64,000 nt of DNA from Ifrita kowaldi (taxonomy: Eukaryota; Chordata; Aves; Passeriformes; Cinclosomatidae), in the NCBI GenBank assembly GCA_013398055.1, contig VZRS01008243.1:186001-250000 (forward strand), written 5' to 3'. Positions 29,001 to 41,350 of the stretch are shown here, piece by piece. The position numbers and the translations under genes are program-made. The notes below the pieces were generated by a model, which saw only the letters and a program-made list of their open reading frames with translations, made no database searches and was not told the origin of the DNA. Every line of letters starts with the position of its first letter. The first letter of the stretch is position 1.

Positions 29001-30179
29001 TCTGCTCTCATATTCCCTCCCTAATCAAGTCAACAGAAAAGTATCTAAGCATTATTTATTCTACAAAATTTCAATGCAGTGGTAAAACAGCTTTGAGGTT
29101 TTGCTTAATTGTGACAGAGGGATGCATTACATCCACAAGGTAACATAGGCCACAATATTCCATGCACTGTCATAGGAGATAACTGGGACCTTCATATTTC
29201 TTCATGAGGCCCAGTTGTTACAGTAGCTTGTCAGAAAGATGACATGAGGCTGCCATAATGCTATGTGTTGCTACATATACCCCAGAAGTCCCTAGGAATT
29301 ACCCCAGTTATAAAGATTTCCACTGCCTATGCATGTAATTGAGAGCATTTCTACCACTTAAAAGTGAACTGAGAGCATTTTTAGTTGTTTTATCTTTCTA
29401 ATTTGTATGTCAGTTTGAACAAACATGCAATATGTGAAACTTGAGATCAAAGACTCCAGTTCCAGATATGATAAAGGTGGATTTTATTGTCCCAGAAAGG
29501 CCACCTAATAAAGCAAGGCCCACATAAGTTTGATGGACGGTAATTTGTAGGTTGGGCCTTATGACCTGACGCAATAAACTTGTTGCTTGGTACATAATTG
29601 CAGCTAGAAAATGGTTTCTAAAATTTGACAGACACTAGACAAGTTTTATATCTACTTTTATTTATTTTGACAGCTTAGAATTGTAATGTGAGGAAGCTGC
29701 CAAGGCTTTGTAGTGCAATTAAGTGACAAGAAAACTTTAAAGGGATTTAGAGTTAGGCTGTAAGTTGAAAACCAGGTTCATGTCTGGATTTAGATTTGAT
29801 TTCAATGGAACACTTTCCTTTTTTTCCTGCCCTTAAGCTTTGGCTCCTCCAGCAACAGAGGCAGAAAATAAGTTACAAAATCGAGGTTCTGCAGAAAAGC
29901 ACATTCACAAGGAAAATGCTACTCACAATGTTCTAGAAATCTCCTTGTTTTCTTTCGTTCTGTGTGGACTTTCCATCTTTCTCACTTTCTGCTATCTATT
30001 CCCTTTCTCCCATTTCAATAATAGTTCTATGGCACATTTCTGATAACTTCAGGGGTTTTTAGTTCCCAGGTTTTGTTTCTTGTAGATACAATTCTTCTTT
30101 TCAATCTTTGTTTCTTTTTCTTTTGCTTTTAATTTTTCCTCATTCCTTTCTATAAGATTTCAGTCATGTGCTAGTTAAA
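20057..30179. other. AT-rich unique DNA without recognisable gene
   Basis: Ten kilobases without a recognised repeat family or coding homology. The only low-complexity segment of note is a G/T-rich stretch at about 21887-21945. Open frames are short, and none shows both splice consensus and protein-like composition strongly enough to call. Confidence 0.5.
21887..21945. repeat. G/T-rich low-complexity stretch
   Basis: A plus-strand run built from T tracts separated by GG (TTTTTTGGTTTTGTTTGTTTGG and similar). It explains the tryptophan- and phenylalanine-rich open frame crossing it. Confidence 0.7.
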
Positions 30180-30355
30180 CTTTGTTTCCCCACTATTTTT
30201 TACTTTCTCAACCAACATGTATTTTTTTCCTAGTCCCTTACCTTAGAACACTGTGATCTCTGCAAAATGTCGTGTGCTATGTTGTTGCTTTTTTCCCCAC
30301 TGCTTTCTATTTTCACAACTGACATGTATTCTTTTTTCCTAGTCCTTTAAGTTAG
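30180..30355. repeat. Two-copy diverged tandem repeat (unit about 107 bp)
   Basis: The 30180-30246 segment (CCCCACTATTTTTTACTTTC, then CAACCAACATGTAT and TTCCTAGTCC) recurs at 30287-30355 (CCCCACTGCTTTCTATTTTC, then ACTGACATGTAT and TTCCTAGTCC). The copies are about 80 percent alike by eye. The intervening 40 bp complete the first unit. It is an old local duplication, not a known transposon. Confidence 0.65.
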
Positions 30356-33300
30356 CCTACCCTGGAGTCTATATAACATTCCAGGGCTGTTTCCAGATCC
30401 CATTAAGTTATTTTTTGATGGTTTAGCTATCTGTACACAACAGTGCAATCTCTTACATAGATGCTATCTGTATTTAACCTACGTAGCTCAGGTATCAATT
30501 ACAGTGCATTAACCCAACCAACAGGTGAGTAGTCCTTATATCAAGAGGTTTTGGCAGTCCCCTAGAGTTCATGTTTTTGTTGTAATTGATACATAAGCTA
30601 GCTATATCAGTTTGAATACAGTCCATAAGTTAGATCAGCTATAAGCATATTCATGACTGCAGTGTCCCAAGTTTTCATTCAAAACATGCCTTAAGGTGCT
30701 TTTACCATGCTGGCCTCGTTTTTCACTAGCAATGTGCAGTATCAATGACAGCATCTGGAATAAAGCATGTTCTTAGGAGATCTTTAGTGCAAGTAATAGT
30801 CTTTTCATTGAAGAGTACCTCTTCAATGATACCTGCCCTTATGGTCTCCAGTCTTCCCACTTTTCACTTCTTTTAATATATGAGTACCTATTATTAAGTA
30901 CATCGAATGAATCCTTATTATTAATGAATTTAACATTTTTAAAAATCGAAAACCTGAAGCTTTTCACTCTAGTGAGCTTAAAATCTCCACAAAGCTTTGC
31001 ATGAAAATATGGGACATTAAAGTCAGGCTATTGAACTGCAGGTGTATAATTGTTACACTGAAGACGATGGCAAAACTCTTGATTAACACCAGTGGAGCCC
31101 AAATTCTTCCTAAGGAAACCTGAGGTGTCAATCTAGAATTAGTTGGAATTTTCACATGATGAAGACAAAAGAAAACATAAGGCTTTTAAGGAACCATTAG
31201 AGCCCAGTAATTTGAAAATTCAACACCTGCTCCCCTCAACTGCAAAATAATAAGTGTACATGTACCTACTTACAGAAATGTTCCTGAAGCAGATGACAAC
31301 TCTTTTCCTATGATGGGGGTGACTGAGTCTTTTACAGACAGATCTATTCCACACTTTAGTCTTGGATCCTCTCCTTCAACGTGCCATAGCTTCAAAAGAT
31401 TTGACTTTGACTCAAGCAATTCCCCATTTAAATGAAATGAGCAATAGACATATAAATAAACAGGAAAAACCAAACTTATTTGTTATAAAAGAAAGTTGGG
31501 CCTTCACTGGTTAAAGTAAAGTATTTTGTAAATGATTTTTAAAAAATGGAAAAAGCAGCCCCTCTGCTAAAGAAAGGGTCTGTATTATTTACATTATACC
31601 ACAAGACTGTCAGAATGATGAAAAATACATCAAGCATTCTGAATGTCACTAATAAGCAAAGCAATGTAAAGTTCACAGGGGATACAGCAGAGAGACTGGC
31701 TCAGTGCCTATTGAACTTCGGGTTAGAGCACTGTGGAACAGCTTCAAAGAAACTTTCATGCTCTGCACATAACATGAATCTGTCCCTTTAGCTTATTAAC
31801 CTGCTTTGAGAGCTATGCTTTGTCAGAGTTACAACTATAATTGGGTCAGGGAACTTCAGTCCAACCTGCCTGTCCCCAGACACAATTACAGGATTGTTTC
31901 TAACTCGTCTAGGGAACCGGGGTTAACTGCATTCCCCTAATGTGTCCTGGATACGGGGACATGGCTCAGTCCTGCATGCTGTGTGGCTCTGAAGCTGTGA
32001 GTAATTGCATCTTGGAACTGGGAATCTGGAATCCTTTACAGCTGCAGTGCAGGACTGACCAAAAGCAACCTAAAGTAGCTATATTCAAAAGGAAGGGTAT
32101 TTCTTTTCCTTTCCATGAGAGTACCACGCAGCTCCAACTTTTTATCTACTTAGTATTTTTATCTACTTAGTATTTATTCAACTGCTTTGAACCATTCTTT
32201 CATACCTTAAACATCCCTACAAAAAATGCTTGTTTTCTATTTCCCCCTATATAGTAAACTAATCAAGGACTGGAGGAACTTCATCTTTATTTATTAGGCT
32301 CTTCTGATTTAAAGAGATTGTGAGTTCCATCACACATCTGGTAGATGAAAGCCTACCACAGAGACCAGGAGCACAAACAGCCTGATGCTGTTCCCTCCAG
32401 CACATCTGTCAGATAGCAGCTCAGGACTGAAGTGACCAATGTAAGACCACCAGCAGCCTCTGCCAAAAAAGTTCATGGCAAACTCAGGATGCAGAGATGT
32501 TTATAGGCTACTTGAAGTGTTCCCTGATGCCGTAATTAAGACTTTGCACTGGGAATGTGAGGGCAATCATTGTCTTGTGCAAAAACATCCCACCCCCAGG
32601 AAAGAAGTTAATTTGATTTGTATGCTTTAAGATCATGACTGTGAGAGACTGAAAGACCTTCATCATAGAACATTAGGGTACGGAAACTTCTCATTATGTA
32701 CTTTAGGGATGCATTAAATGTAGATCACACCCTTTTGAACCACCAGCATAAAGAATCAGGTGTCAAAGGCAAACTTTACTCTCTATATCCTTAATTTTAC
32801 AGTGTTGGTGGTACATTTCCTCCAATGAAAAAAAAGTTTCTCTAACAAAGGAAATGCTTTTGTTTGCTTGCTGATTTGTTATAAATCCTAAGAAACTGAC
32901 AGCTACAGAAGAAAACCAAAAAGCAAATCAAAGAACATTTCTCACAAATTAAATGCCTTATGTCACACGATATTAAAGATTCAGGTGTATTTTAAGAAAA
33001 CAGTAGTCAGATTCCCTGACAGCAGCCTCTGATTTCAGTTTTATGAGAAAGATAAGGTACAGCAACCTCCCTAACTAGGGTCAACTCGTTTTGAAATGCT
33101 GCAGTTTAAGAAGGCAGCCAACTGTCCTGAGAGCAGCTATCTGCTCTATGCAAAGTACATTTGTCCCTTTCCATAGATGAGGGGTAAAAATAAAATTCCA
33201 AGCATGTGATTTCTACCTTCGAGGTTTCAGACACGTCTTTCTTTTCACAGTAACCATCAAGACAGCACGACTTGCAGCCAGCCTGTTCCAAAGAGAATTT

Positions 33301-34035
33301 AACAACTCTTGCATAACACAGTGAAAGCTTTTCTGCATGACTTTCACATGATTTTCTGGGGAGCAGCAAAATATCAGACTGAAACTTCCTTTTCCTGATG
33401 TTGAGCAAATACTATTTCCTCACATGAGATATTGAGTCACTATAAGCAATGGTCTGTCAAGGTAAGAAAAGAAGGTACATACAGCTCTTCCTAAACTTTT
33501 TTTTTTTTTTTTTTTTTTACTTATAGAGCATACTAGTTTCACTTGTAAACTTATTCCACCAGAAGGCAAAAGTTTTGCATAGTTGTTTTCATAGTTGAAA
33601 TTGAGAGATTCAGTACTGGTAATCATGACAAAACAGGTCCATGAAAAAGTTCATTTAAGAAAGCTCTTTATAAAAGGAAATTTGCCAAGAACATCGGTCT
33701 TTACAATCACCTTAATTAGGACAGTATTGATTCCCAGGAGGAAAATTATTTTAGGTGACAGACTGTATTGAAAATCATGCTGTTTTCAATTGCTTCTGTG
33801 CTCAGTCTTTTTCTCTTCTCCTAGTGGAAGAGGCTGCAAGATCTTGACATGCACAGAAAAGGGCAAGAAAATTAATCTTGCTGTTGTCAGGGAACCACAA
33901 AATCCTGGAAACTAAACTTGTCACACTCTGGACCAAAACATCTGTCTCACTGGCATGTTGCTCTCTGGTCCTACTCCTGAAGCATCCTGCAGAACGAAGC
34001 AGGATTCTAACAGTTGTTATGACAAATGATACCGA
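30356..34035. other. AT-rich unique DNA without recognisable gene
   Basis: No coding or transposon signature. It includes a perfect 17-bp direct repeat (32139-32155 and 32156-32172) and a 22-T tract at 33497-33518. Confidence 0.55.
33497..33518. repeat. Poly-T tract (22 bp)
   Basis: An uninterrupted run of T. Nothing on its right side resembles a retrocopied gene ending in poly-A on the minus strand. Confidence 0.85.
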
Positions 34036-34099
34036 ATTTTTTGTGACACACCCAACATTTTTTTGTGACACACCCAAATTTTTTTGTGACACATCCAAC
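34036..34099. repeat. Three-copy 21-bp tandem repeat
   Basis: Three near-identical units (ATTTTTTGTGACACACCCAAC) run head to tail at 34036-34056, 34057-34077 and 34078-34099, with single-base changes and a one-base length difference. The repeat causes a repeating peptide in open frames on both strands. It lies about 130 bp before a probable LTR and could be independent of it. Confidence 0.85.
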
Positions 34100-34230
34100 A
34101 TTTTCTCCCACCTACACTTTCTGGAATTGAAATCGTGGCTCAAGTAAATGGCATATTACCTGGAGACACTGACACCTGGTTTTCAATCCATGGTGTAACT
34201 ACAGACTCAGACAAGAAAGAAACATGCTCA

Positions 34231-34742
34231 TGTTAAGGAATACACTCAGTGCCAGTAGCTTGGTGAGCAGCTGCAGTGCCAGCTCCAGGCTGAGCCCTGG
34301 GTGTTGAGCCAGAGACAATAGGCCATGAACTGGAACCAACCTTTGCACAGCAAAGGGCACAGGGACCTCTGGTGCCAGGCAGGGGCCTGGACACTCAGAG
34401 ACACAGCAGGAGCTGAGGACTCCCAGATTTTCCCATGCTTACACTATGAGGGTATAAAAGCCCAGGGATTCCTTTGTTCAGTGTCCCTCCTCAGAGGCAC
34501 CAGTTCAAGTGTTTATTTGCTTGTTGCACCATGATTAAATCATTTAAAGGATCCTGATGTCTGAGACTCTGCTATGGGACCCCTGGGGTCAAGCCAGTGA
34601 GGAAACTTGACCTGACTGTGTGAGTGTGGGTTGAGTTGCTGTGAAAGGGCTTCAGTCCCAGCTCAGATGGTGCAAGAGTGACCAACAGAATTGCCCCTGG
34701 ATGGTCAGACTGGGAAGTTTCTTGAACACTCAATCTCTGACA
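34231..34742 (+). mobile_element. Probable solo LTR of an endogenous retrovirus
   Basis: The segment has LTR architecture. It starts TGTTAAGG and ends CTCTGACA (TG...CA). A TATAAAAG box lies at 34453-34460, and an ATTAAA signal at 34534-34539 precedes a GT-containing stretch (GATGTCTGAG). The TATA-to-polyadenylation spacing of about 80 bp fits a short R region. The wording GGTATAAAAGCCCAGGGATTC and GGGACCCCTGGGGTCAAG matches songbird LTRs as I remember them. I do not see a target-site duplication at these exact ends, so the boundaries are approximate. No internal viral genes flank it. Confidence 0.55.
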
Positions 34743-37058
34743 GAGTTTGCTCCATTAGTACATTCTCTTGATGCTTCCCATTGTTAAAGTGGCAGTGATG
34801 AGTGCTGCAACCAGCATGCAGTGCTGTTGTAACTTGAAGAGAAAAAACCACACAATCTGAGTAAAACAAAAGAACAGTAAAACCAATTGCACTAGGGGAA
34901 GTTCAAGTGCTGTTTATTTTTCCCACTGTCCTTTCAATCGTAAATGTATTCCGTTTTCTCTGAACCTGCTAGATGGTGAGCCACATCTAACTGGGCCTGA
35001 AATTACTTTTTTCTACAATTGATTGAGAGTGCAAACCTGGGAACACAAACTTAAGAGCCAGACTGAAGGCCATTAAAAACTTGGCCCCATGGTGTTAGCT
35101 GTTCTGTTGGCTGCCTTTCAGAGTAATTTGAAACCAATACATTCGTCAGCAGTACAATGGAGCAATTTTCTATCTAGTTGTCATAAACAGAACAAGTAAA
35201 CAGCAGTGTCTAAGAGGGGTTAGAAGTCCTTGTATACTCAAGGTCACAGTCTGGGCGAACGGCTTAGCTCGGCTCCAGCAGATTGTAAGAACCAGTGGCA
35301 TAAAAGCAGGTAAGCTTTTGTGTACTGATGGCCCAGGATGAGCAGCACAGATGAACAGAAGCCTCTACAGCATCATCCAAATGCACATGTGTGTGGCACA
35401 GGGCACATAGCCATCTTCCTTGAACCTTACTGGGAAATGTGCAACTATGGCAATAGGTTTCAGGATATTCCAAAGCTTTATGGTGCTGAGACAGGCCCAA
35501 AATAATGATTAGGTCCTTTACACTTCATTTCAGGAATTAGCATTGTTTGGTTTATCCTCTTTATTTTTTGAAAATTTGTAAAATCAAAATGGAACAATAA
35601 AAAGGACAACCAGCCAGAAAAAAAAAGCCGGTTAAAAAATGGTCTTGTTCATATTGATTTGAGCCATTACAACACTCACGTTTAATTATGTGCACCTTAA
35701 TTATTTCCTAAAACATTGTCTAACAATGCTGTGCATTGTTAAACAGTTGGGTTTTTTCCCTCCAAATTCCTGCCCTGAGAAAACTGCATTTCATAGAGTG
35801 TAAATCAACCTCAAACCTGTACTATAGTTTCTAAAGAACTTCCACATTCCTCAAAATGACAGGTGTTATATATGCATCACATTATCTTTTTCCAACTCTG
35901 CTCCTCAAGTATTCAGAAGAATAAGGTCTTTATGGTTCAGACACTTAAAACTGCCTCTGGTGTTTGACTCTAATGTAGGGAACTCGTTACACCAAGGCAT
36001 CATTTCAGGCCATCACCTCCCAGTGTGTAAAAGCAAACACACCCTTTACCAGCCAGCAGAATAGTTAATATAAACCTATGATAGCAAATACATCTGTTGG
36101 CAGAAAACATGAACAGAAACTGGACAGAGAAATCCCGCCAGTATCACAATTATACCAGAGGGAGAGACTTCAGAAAAAAAAAAATTCTTACTACACCTTT
36201 CAAAACCTTTTCAAATTTTATTTCTGTGGTACTCACTTTAACTAGAAATAATGGTCTCACTCACAGTGAAATCCATTTTTTCTTTTCAAAAGGAGTGAAT
36301 TCTCTTTCAGTGACAGAGAAAACCTTTAATACTGGAAGATGGAACAGAAGTTTTATCTAAAGTTCAGATTATCTTTCCTCATACATACACCAAATTTTAG
36401 TTCCACTCAGGTAAGAAAATGAACTGCTTACTGGTTAATTTTACAAGTTACCACTGGACATATTTCACAATGACTACATATACATATGCATATGTATAAA
36501 AAATACTTTGTGCAAAAATATATTGCCTTCATCTTCCTGATGTATTGTAAAGCAAAAAACACATTGTAAGCAAGGTCAGAGAACAATAACAATAAGTACA
36601 TTAATGTCTTCCATTATATTTAGACTTCATAAAAAGTTCACAATGTGCAAAAAATAATTAAATTCCAGTGATAACATGCAAGAATTTTTATCTAGTTGAA
36701 ATTTATAACTACAAAAACTACACAAATATTTATTAATATCATTTTCTATATCATAAAATGAGAAGATTATCAAAGCAATCAGACAAAGCACTTCCAGGAA
36801 ATGTGTGGGGCATATGAGGATGTTATTAATGTATTTATCTGGATGCCTTAGGTAATTCTACAGCATTTTGTCTACTTCTGTTTATCAGACAACTTACAGA
36901 AAAGCTAGGAACAATTTAGTCTTCAACTGCCGAAGTCATTAGCTTTGTTTTCAAAATATGTTTTATCTGCTTTTAAGGCAGGTCACTCTGCAGACATTCT
37001 GATGGCATTTTATTGCAGGCATAACATAGTGGGAATGCAAGGAGAGAGCAAAGCTTAC
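34743..37058. other. AT-rich unique DNA without recognisable gene
   Basis: No coding or repeat family recognised. It contains a perfect 20-bp AT-rich palindrome at 36479-36498. Confidence 0.55.
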
Positions 37059-37160
37059 CATTGTTGAAAGACTACAGTGTCTCCAGGAGCATGTGAATCA
37101 TAAAGGTGACGCACAGAATTACGGGATCTGGGGAATCCCATCGAAAGCCTGTGAAGATCC
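37059..37160 (-). CDS. Candidate internal coding exon, product unknown
   Basis: Read on the minus strand, a T-rich tract ending TTTGTTTGTTTAG is followed by 102 bases and then a good donor (AATG then GTAAGC). Only one of the three frames is open throughout: one base, 33 codons, two bases (phase 2 in, phase 2 out). The peptide includes LHRLSMGFPRSRNSVRH followed by an aspartate-rich turn and APGDTVVFQQ, a balanced composition unlike the hydrophobic chance frames nearby. The exon is richer in G+C than its flanks and holds three CpG within about 40 bp, as expected of coding sequence in an AT-rich intron. I do not recognise the protein family. No neighbouring exon is firmly established, and a chance open frame cannot be excluded. 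It lies just outside the duplicated segment, so it is single-copy here. Confidence 0.5.
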
Positions 37161-37227
37161 CTAAACAAACAAAAAAAGTCATCTTACATAGCAGTATCCT
37201 AACTTTTCTACAACAATGCTGCATTCT

Positions 37228-40200
37228 TAATAATTCTTGTGCTAACTCTGCTCCTTTCTTGCAGTGGGAGTTGTTTGTCCTTCCATTCTGTCAGAAGAAA
37301 TGCTCTCCAGATCTAGGTGGATACTGAAATATATGGGCCAGGCTGGGTGTCTCCTTACTCCCTGGAGCCAATCTGTGTTGTCTATTCCCAACCATATATC
37401 TCCTATACAAAAGTCCCTAGAATATGTACTCAGACAAAGAAACATCAGAGGTCTTATGCTGAAAGTAGCTTCCATATGAAGCTAAGTGACTTTACTACCG
37501 AAAGGAACCCTTACAGGTATATTTGAATAAATCCATTTGATGCATATTCACAGAATATTTCTTTTAAATTATAACAGCCTCCCAAGTTCCTTTTCAGAAA
37601 CTGAAACACAACTTATGTCCTGAATCCAGGACACAGGTTCATGCATGAAAATGCAACAGTTTCTGAGTAGAAACAGCTGGTACAAAATAGCCAACACACA
37701 ATAAAGATTTCTGCTATAAAGCTTCCTTCATCCAGAGGCTGCAGGATTATTGGTTAGGATGATATCGATTTCTTCCTTTCCAAGGAAGGCAGTTATCTCA
37801 AATAAGCGACTGAGGAATTATAAACAGAAGGAAAATAAAGGTAATGTAAATATTTTAAAACAAGAAAGTTCCTAAGTGTCACGTTTTTGCACATCAGTAC
37901 CCCCTAAGCCTCAGAGTCCTATCCGCTTTCTGATAAAACCAAGATTTTTGCCTCAGTTAGCACCGCAAAGGGCTCCCAGAGTGGAATGAATTCTGCTGTG
38001 TTGAATTGAAGGCTCTTTATTACTGGTGGTAATGTAAAAGGCACAAAAAGCAGCTCAATTCCTAGATCCCAAGAGCAGTTAGGAGTGCAAGCAACTACAA
38101 AAATCATCCTCTGGATTGTAAACTGCACAATTTTGATAAGAAAGTCATTAGCAGTGAATGGAGAGGGCCCTTTACAATGACATTGTTATACAGCTGCTTC
38201 AGAAGCAGATTTTAAGGTCAAAAAGTACTTCACATCTTCCTGAAGTGTAGACAAAATGCCATGTTTCAGGAAATCTGGTACAATTTCCTTTACTCTGAAG
38301 CTTCATGATTTCCCTTTCAGTTTCCAGGAGGTATTTCTTTTTTATGGGGCACTGACACTTTATTCCTGTGCGTACATCATTTGTGCTGCTGTTCCTTTCT
38401 CCTGCTGTAGTCTGGGCTCCTTTTTTCTAATTTTTTCTATAGATAATATGTGCAAATACATATATACATATATATATACACACATATATGTATATATGCA
38501 ATTTGCATTACTTTATTTCTTTTCAATCACATTTTCTTCAATGTCTTCTTATTTTACACTTTACTTTTATGCTTCCTCTTCTGCCTCATTTCACCTAAGT
38601 GAACAATGTGCAGTGTCTTTAAAACTCAGGAATTCAAATACAATTATGAAGTATGAAAATCAGTAATGGACACAAAGAATGAGAGAAGATCAATGTTTAT
38701 CTCAAAGGTAATGATTTGTGCTACAAAGAACACTAAATAGACCTGGAAAACAGTTTATACTATTTATAAAAATTTTGTAACTAACTCAGCAAGAAACCTC
38801 ATCATTAGACAGCTAATAACAAATGTTTTCACTGTAACACTTCTCACTCTAATCCAATGAACATCCAAAAGGGGAAAAAAAAAAGAAAATCTAAAAAATA
38901 CCCAGTTAGAAGGCAAAATAATGCTAATACAAGTGAGAGGGGCTGGCAAAACAGCAGCAGAAAGAGGAATGGAATGTTCAACATAATCTTGGGGTCCTTG
39001 CAGTATGTAATGTAGTCTGAGGGTAAACAGAACCTTAAAGAAATGGAGCCACAGCAAGGCAGTTCAGGTGCAGCTCCTGTGAGAAAAGTACACCGAGCAA
39101 GCAGCAAAGGAGATGTAATGGTCCAAGCTTGTTACACATGGCAAGAAAAAAGACAGGTCTGACTACAGAGGCTGGGTGGTCTAGAACCTAGTTCCCAACC
39201 AGCTACCAACTTGCCAAAATGGACATGAGTCCCTGAGGCGACATTGTCATTCCCTGCCTGTGCACCAGTCCCAGAACTTCTTTCTCCTCACCTCATCAGA
39301 AGATACCATGCATGCCTTGGGCATCCCAGCCTGAAGAATACTGGGGTGTGTGCCTCAGAGAAATGGGATGAATGACCAGTGTTGAGCTAGGTAACAGCCA
39401 CTATATGTGGTAGACTTCCCTAAGAGGGCAGCATGATGCAAATCCAGGCAGTCTGCTAAGAACAGAACTATTCAAGGTACTTCTGCTAAAAAAAGTTAGT
39501 TCCCCAGTACCTATGCTGGATTTTTTTTCCCCTAATTTTTGGGTGATATATGTAAAATCGGATACACAAATAAAACCACAGTAATTGGGATTTCCAAAAC
39601 TGTCCAACTCAACATGGCACTAGACATGTGAAAAGAGGCATCTAATTTGCATGTGACACTATGTTTACCCCCCATCTTCATTAAAGACCTTTTTAAGAAC
39701 CACTACATATCAAAATATATCCCTAAAAGTCTGAAAACAAGTCAAAGTGCTGCCATATATAGTAACTTTGTGCTGTGCTGAGCACACTAACCAGAGGTAC
39801 ACTGAGCACTTGAAAGTCTGTTTGACCAGGCACATTCAGCCAGATTGGTCTGGTAGCAGAACTGGGGCTTTTGCCACATTATCTGTCTAAAAAGGCAGAA
39901 ACCACCAAACTGGGATATGGTAAAAAGACAAATGTTTCCAAACTCTCAGTTGTTTCCTTTAATATAGCAGGCAGGATGCCAAACTTAGTTCTACACAAAC
40001 CTCAAACAACAGGATTCAGCTTATGATTTTTTGTTGATTGGATGACTAGTGGGTTCATTAAAAACACATATCCAGTAACACACAAATTTTCACAATAGGA
40101 ATCATAGCTGTAGCTGATTCTACTGGAAATTAAAAATTGGCAGTAGTCTGCATCTCACATGCCAGTTAGGACATTCACACACAATTAAAGCTGTGTTATT

Positions 40201-41170
40201 TATACAGCTATAATTATCAATTTATCTATATTTCAATCTTAAATTCTGAATTAGATTAGCATATCACAGCTCTGTGTGTCTTAAAGAGAGTTTTCCATGT
40301 AGAAATTTCCAGTTGCACTTCCCCAGGAGGCATATTAATCACATACATAGGAAAATTTTACACAAAATTCAGCTTTAGGATCCTAATGTCAACATTCTAA
40401 TTTGTTCTCCTCCTGGCTCAATAACATGCCTTAAGATTACGATTTGCTGTTTTGCACATGCAGAACTGGAGGGAAGGAGAGAACCAAAATCTGGCCAGCC
40501 TGGATAGAAGCTGAGCAGATTGGGCCACCATTGTTTCTTTCCCCTCCTTCTGGAAGGTGGTCACCATTGCAGAGGCTGGAATAAGCCCAACACAAGTCAG
40601 TGGACACAGCTGCTCACCCATAATGTTGTGAGACATTGCTGTCTGTCTCTGTCTCTGTCCCATTGAAGCATCTGGAGGAACATGCTGGTGGTACCTAAAC
40701 GCTCAGCCTGCTCTTGGCTGATTTCTGCTGTCATTATAAGTGGGCATCACAGCAACAGGCAAGTGAATGGTCCTTTGTCTCGACTAGAAATAGAAATGCT
40801 GTCAATAGTTGTGACAGCTGCAGGAGAGTTGCAGCCAGGTACAGCATTTTTTGACTTCAGCTGACTTCAATAATAAAAATAATGATTTTATGTTAACTAT
40901 ATTGTCAGCCTTGGCTCAGAATTTTTTCTCCATGGTCAGATTTACAAAGCAGTGAAGAGAAGAGGCAGGATACTACTGTCACCCAGATGCATGGGAGAGG
41001 CACAGGTTCCCAGTGTCTCCATGGGAGGGGGAGGGGATGCCAAAAAATTGCTCTAACCATTTGGCTCCCTGTACAAATGCTGGAGATTAAACTCTTCAAG
41101 TAAGCACAGTTAAACTTTCTGTTCAATGTGAAAAATAAGAAATATGATCTTTCTTCATTTGAAAAAAAAA
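37228..41170. repeat. Copy 1 of a 3.94-kb near-identical duplicated segment
   Basis: The whole segment recurs at 41351-45298 in the same orientation. The offset is 4123 bp at the start, 4125 after the TA-rich microsatellite and 4128 after a 3-bp insertion near 39.17 kb. By eye about ten substitutions separate the copies, roughly 0.3 percent. Copy 1 ends in a run of nine A directly at the N gap. I find no coding sequence in it. This is most simply a false duplication: two allelic contig ends not merged across the gap. Confidence 0.95.
38455..38499. repeat. TA/TACA microsatellite (copy 1)
   Basis: Alternating TA and CA steps (ATATATACATATATATATACACAC). It is 2 bp shorter than its counterpart at 42577-42624, the kind of length difference seen between alleles. 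Confidence 0.85.
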
Positions 41171-41350
41171 NNNNNNNNNNNNNNNNNNNNNNNNNNNNNN
41201 NNNNNNNNNNNNNNNNNNNNNNNNNNNNNNNNNNNNNNNNNNNNNNNNNNNNNNNNNNNNNNNNNNNNNNNNNNNNNNNNNNNNNNNNNNNNNNNNNNNN
41301 NNNNNNNNNNNNNNNNNNNNNNNNNNNNNNNNNNNNNNNNNNNNNNNNNN
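41171..41350. other. Assembly gap (180 N)
   Basis: A run of 180 undetermined bases. Its left flank is the poly-A end of copy 1. Its right flank restarts at the sequence found at 37228, so the true gap may be zero or negative. Confidence 0.98.

Noticed and set aside
38256..38666. 136-codon plus-strand frame, repeated in copy 2
   Set aside because: Its middle is the TA microsatellite, and in copy 2 a 2-bp length change shifts the frame. It shows no domain or splice support.
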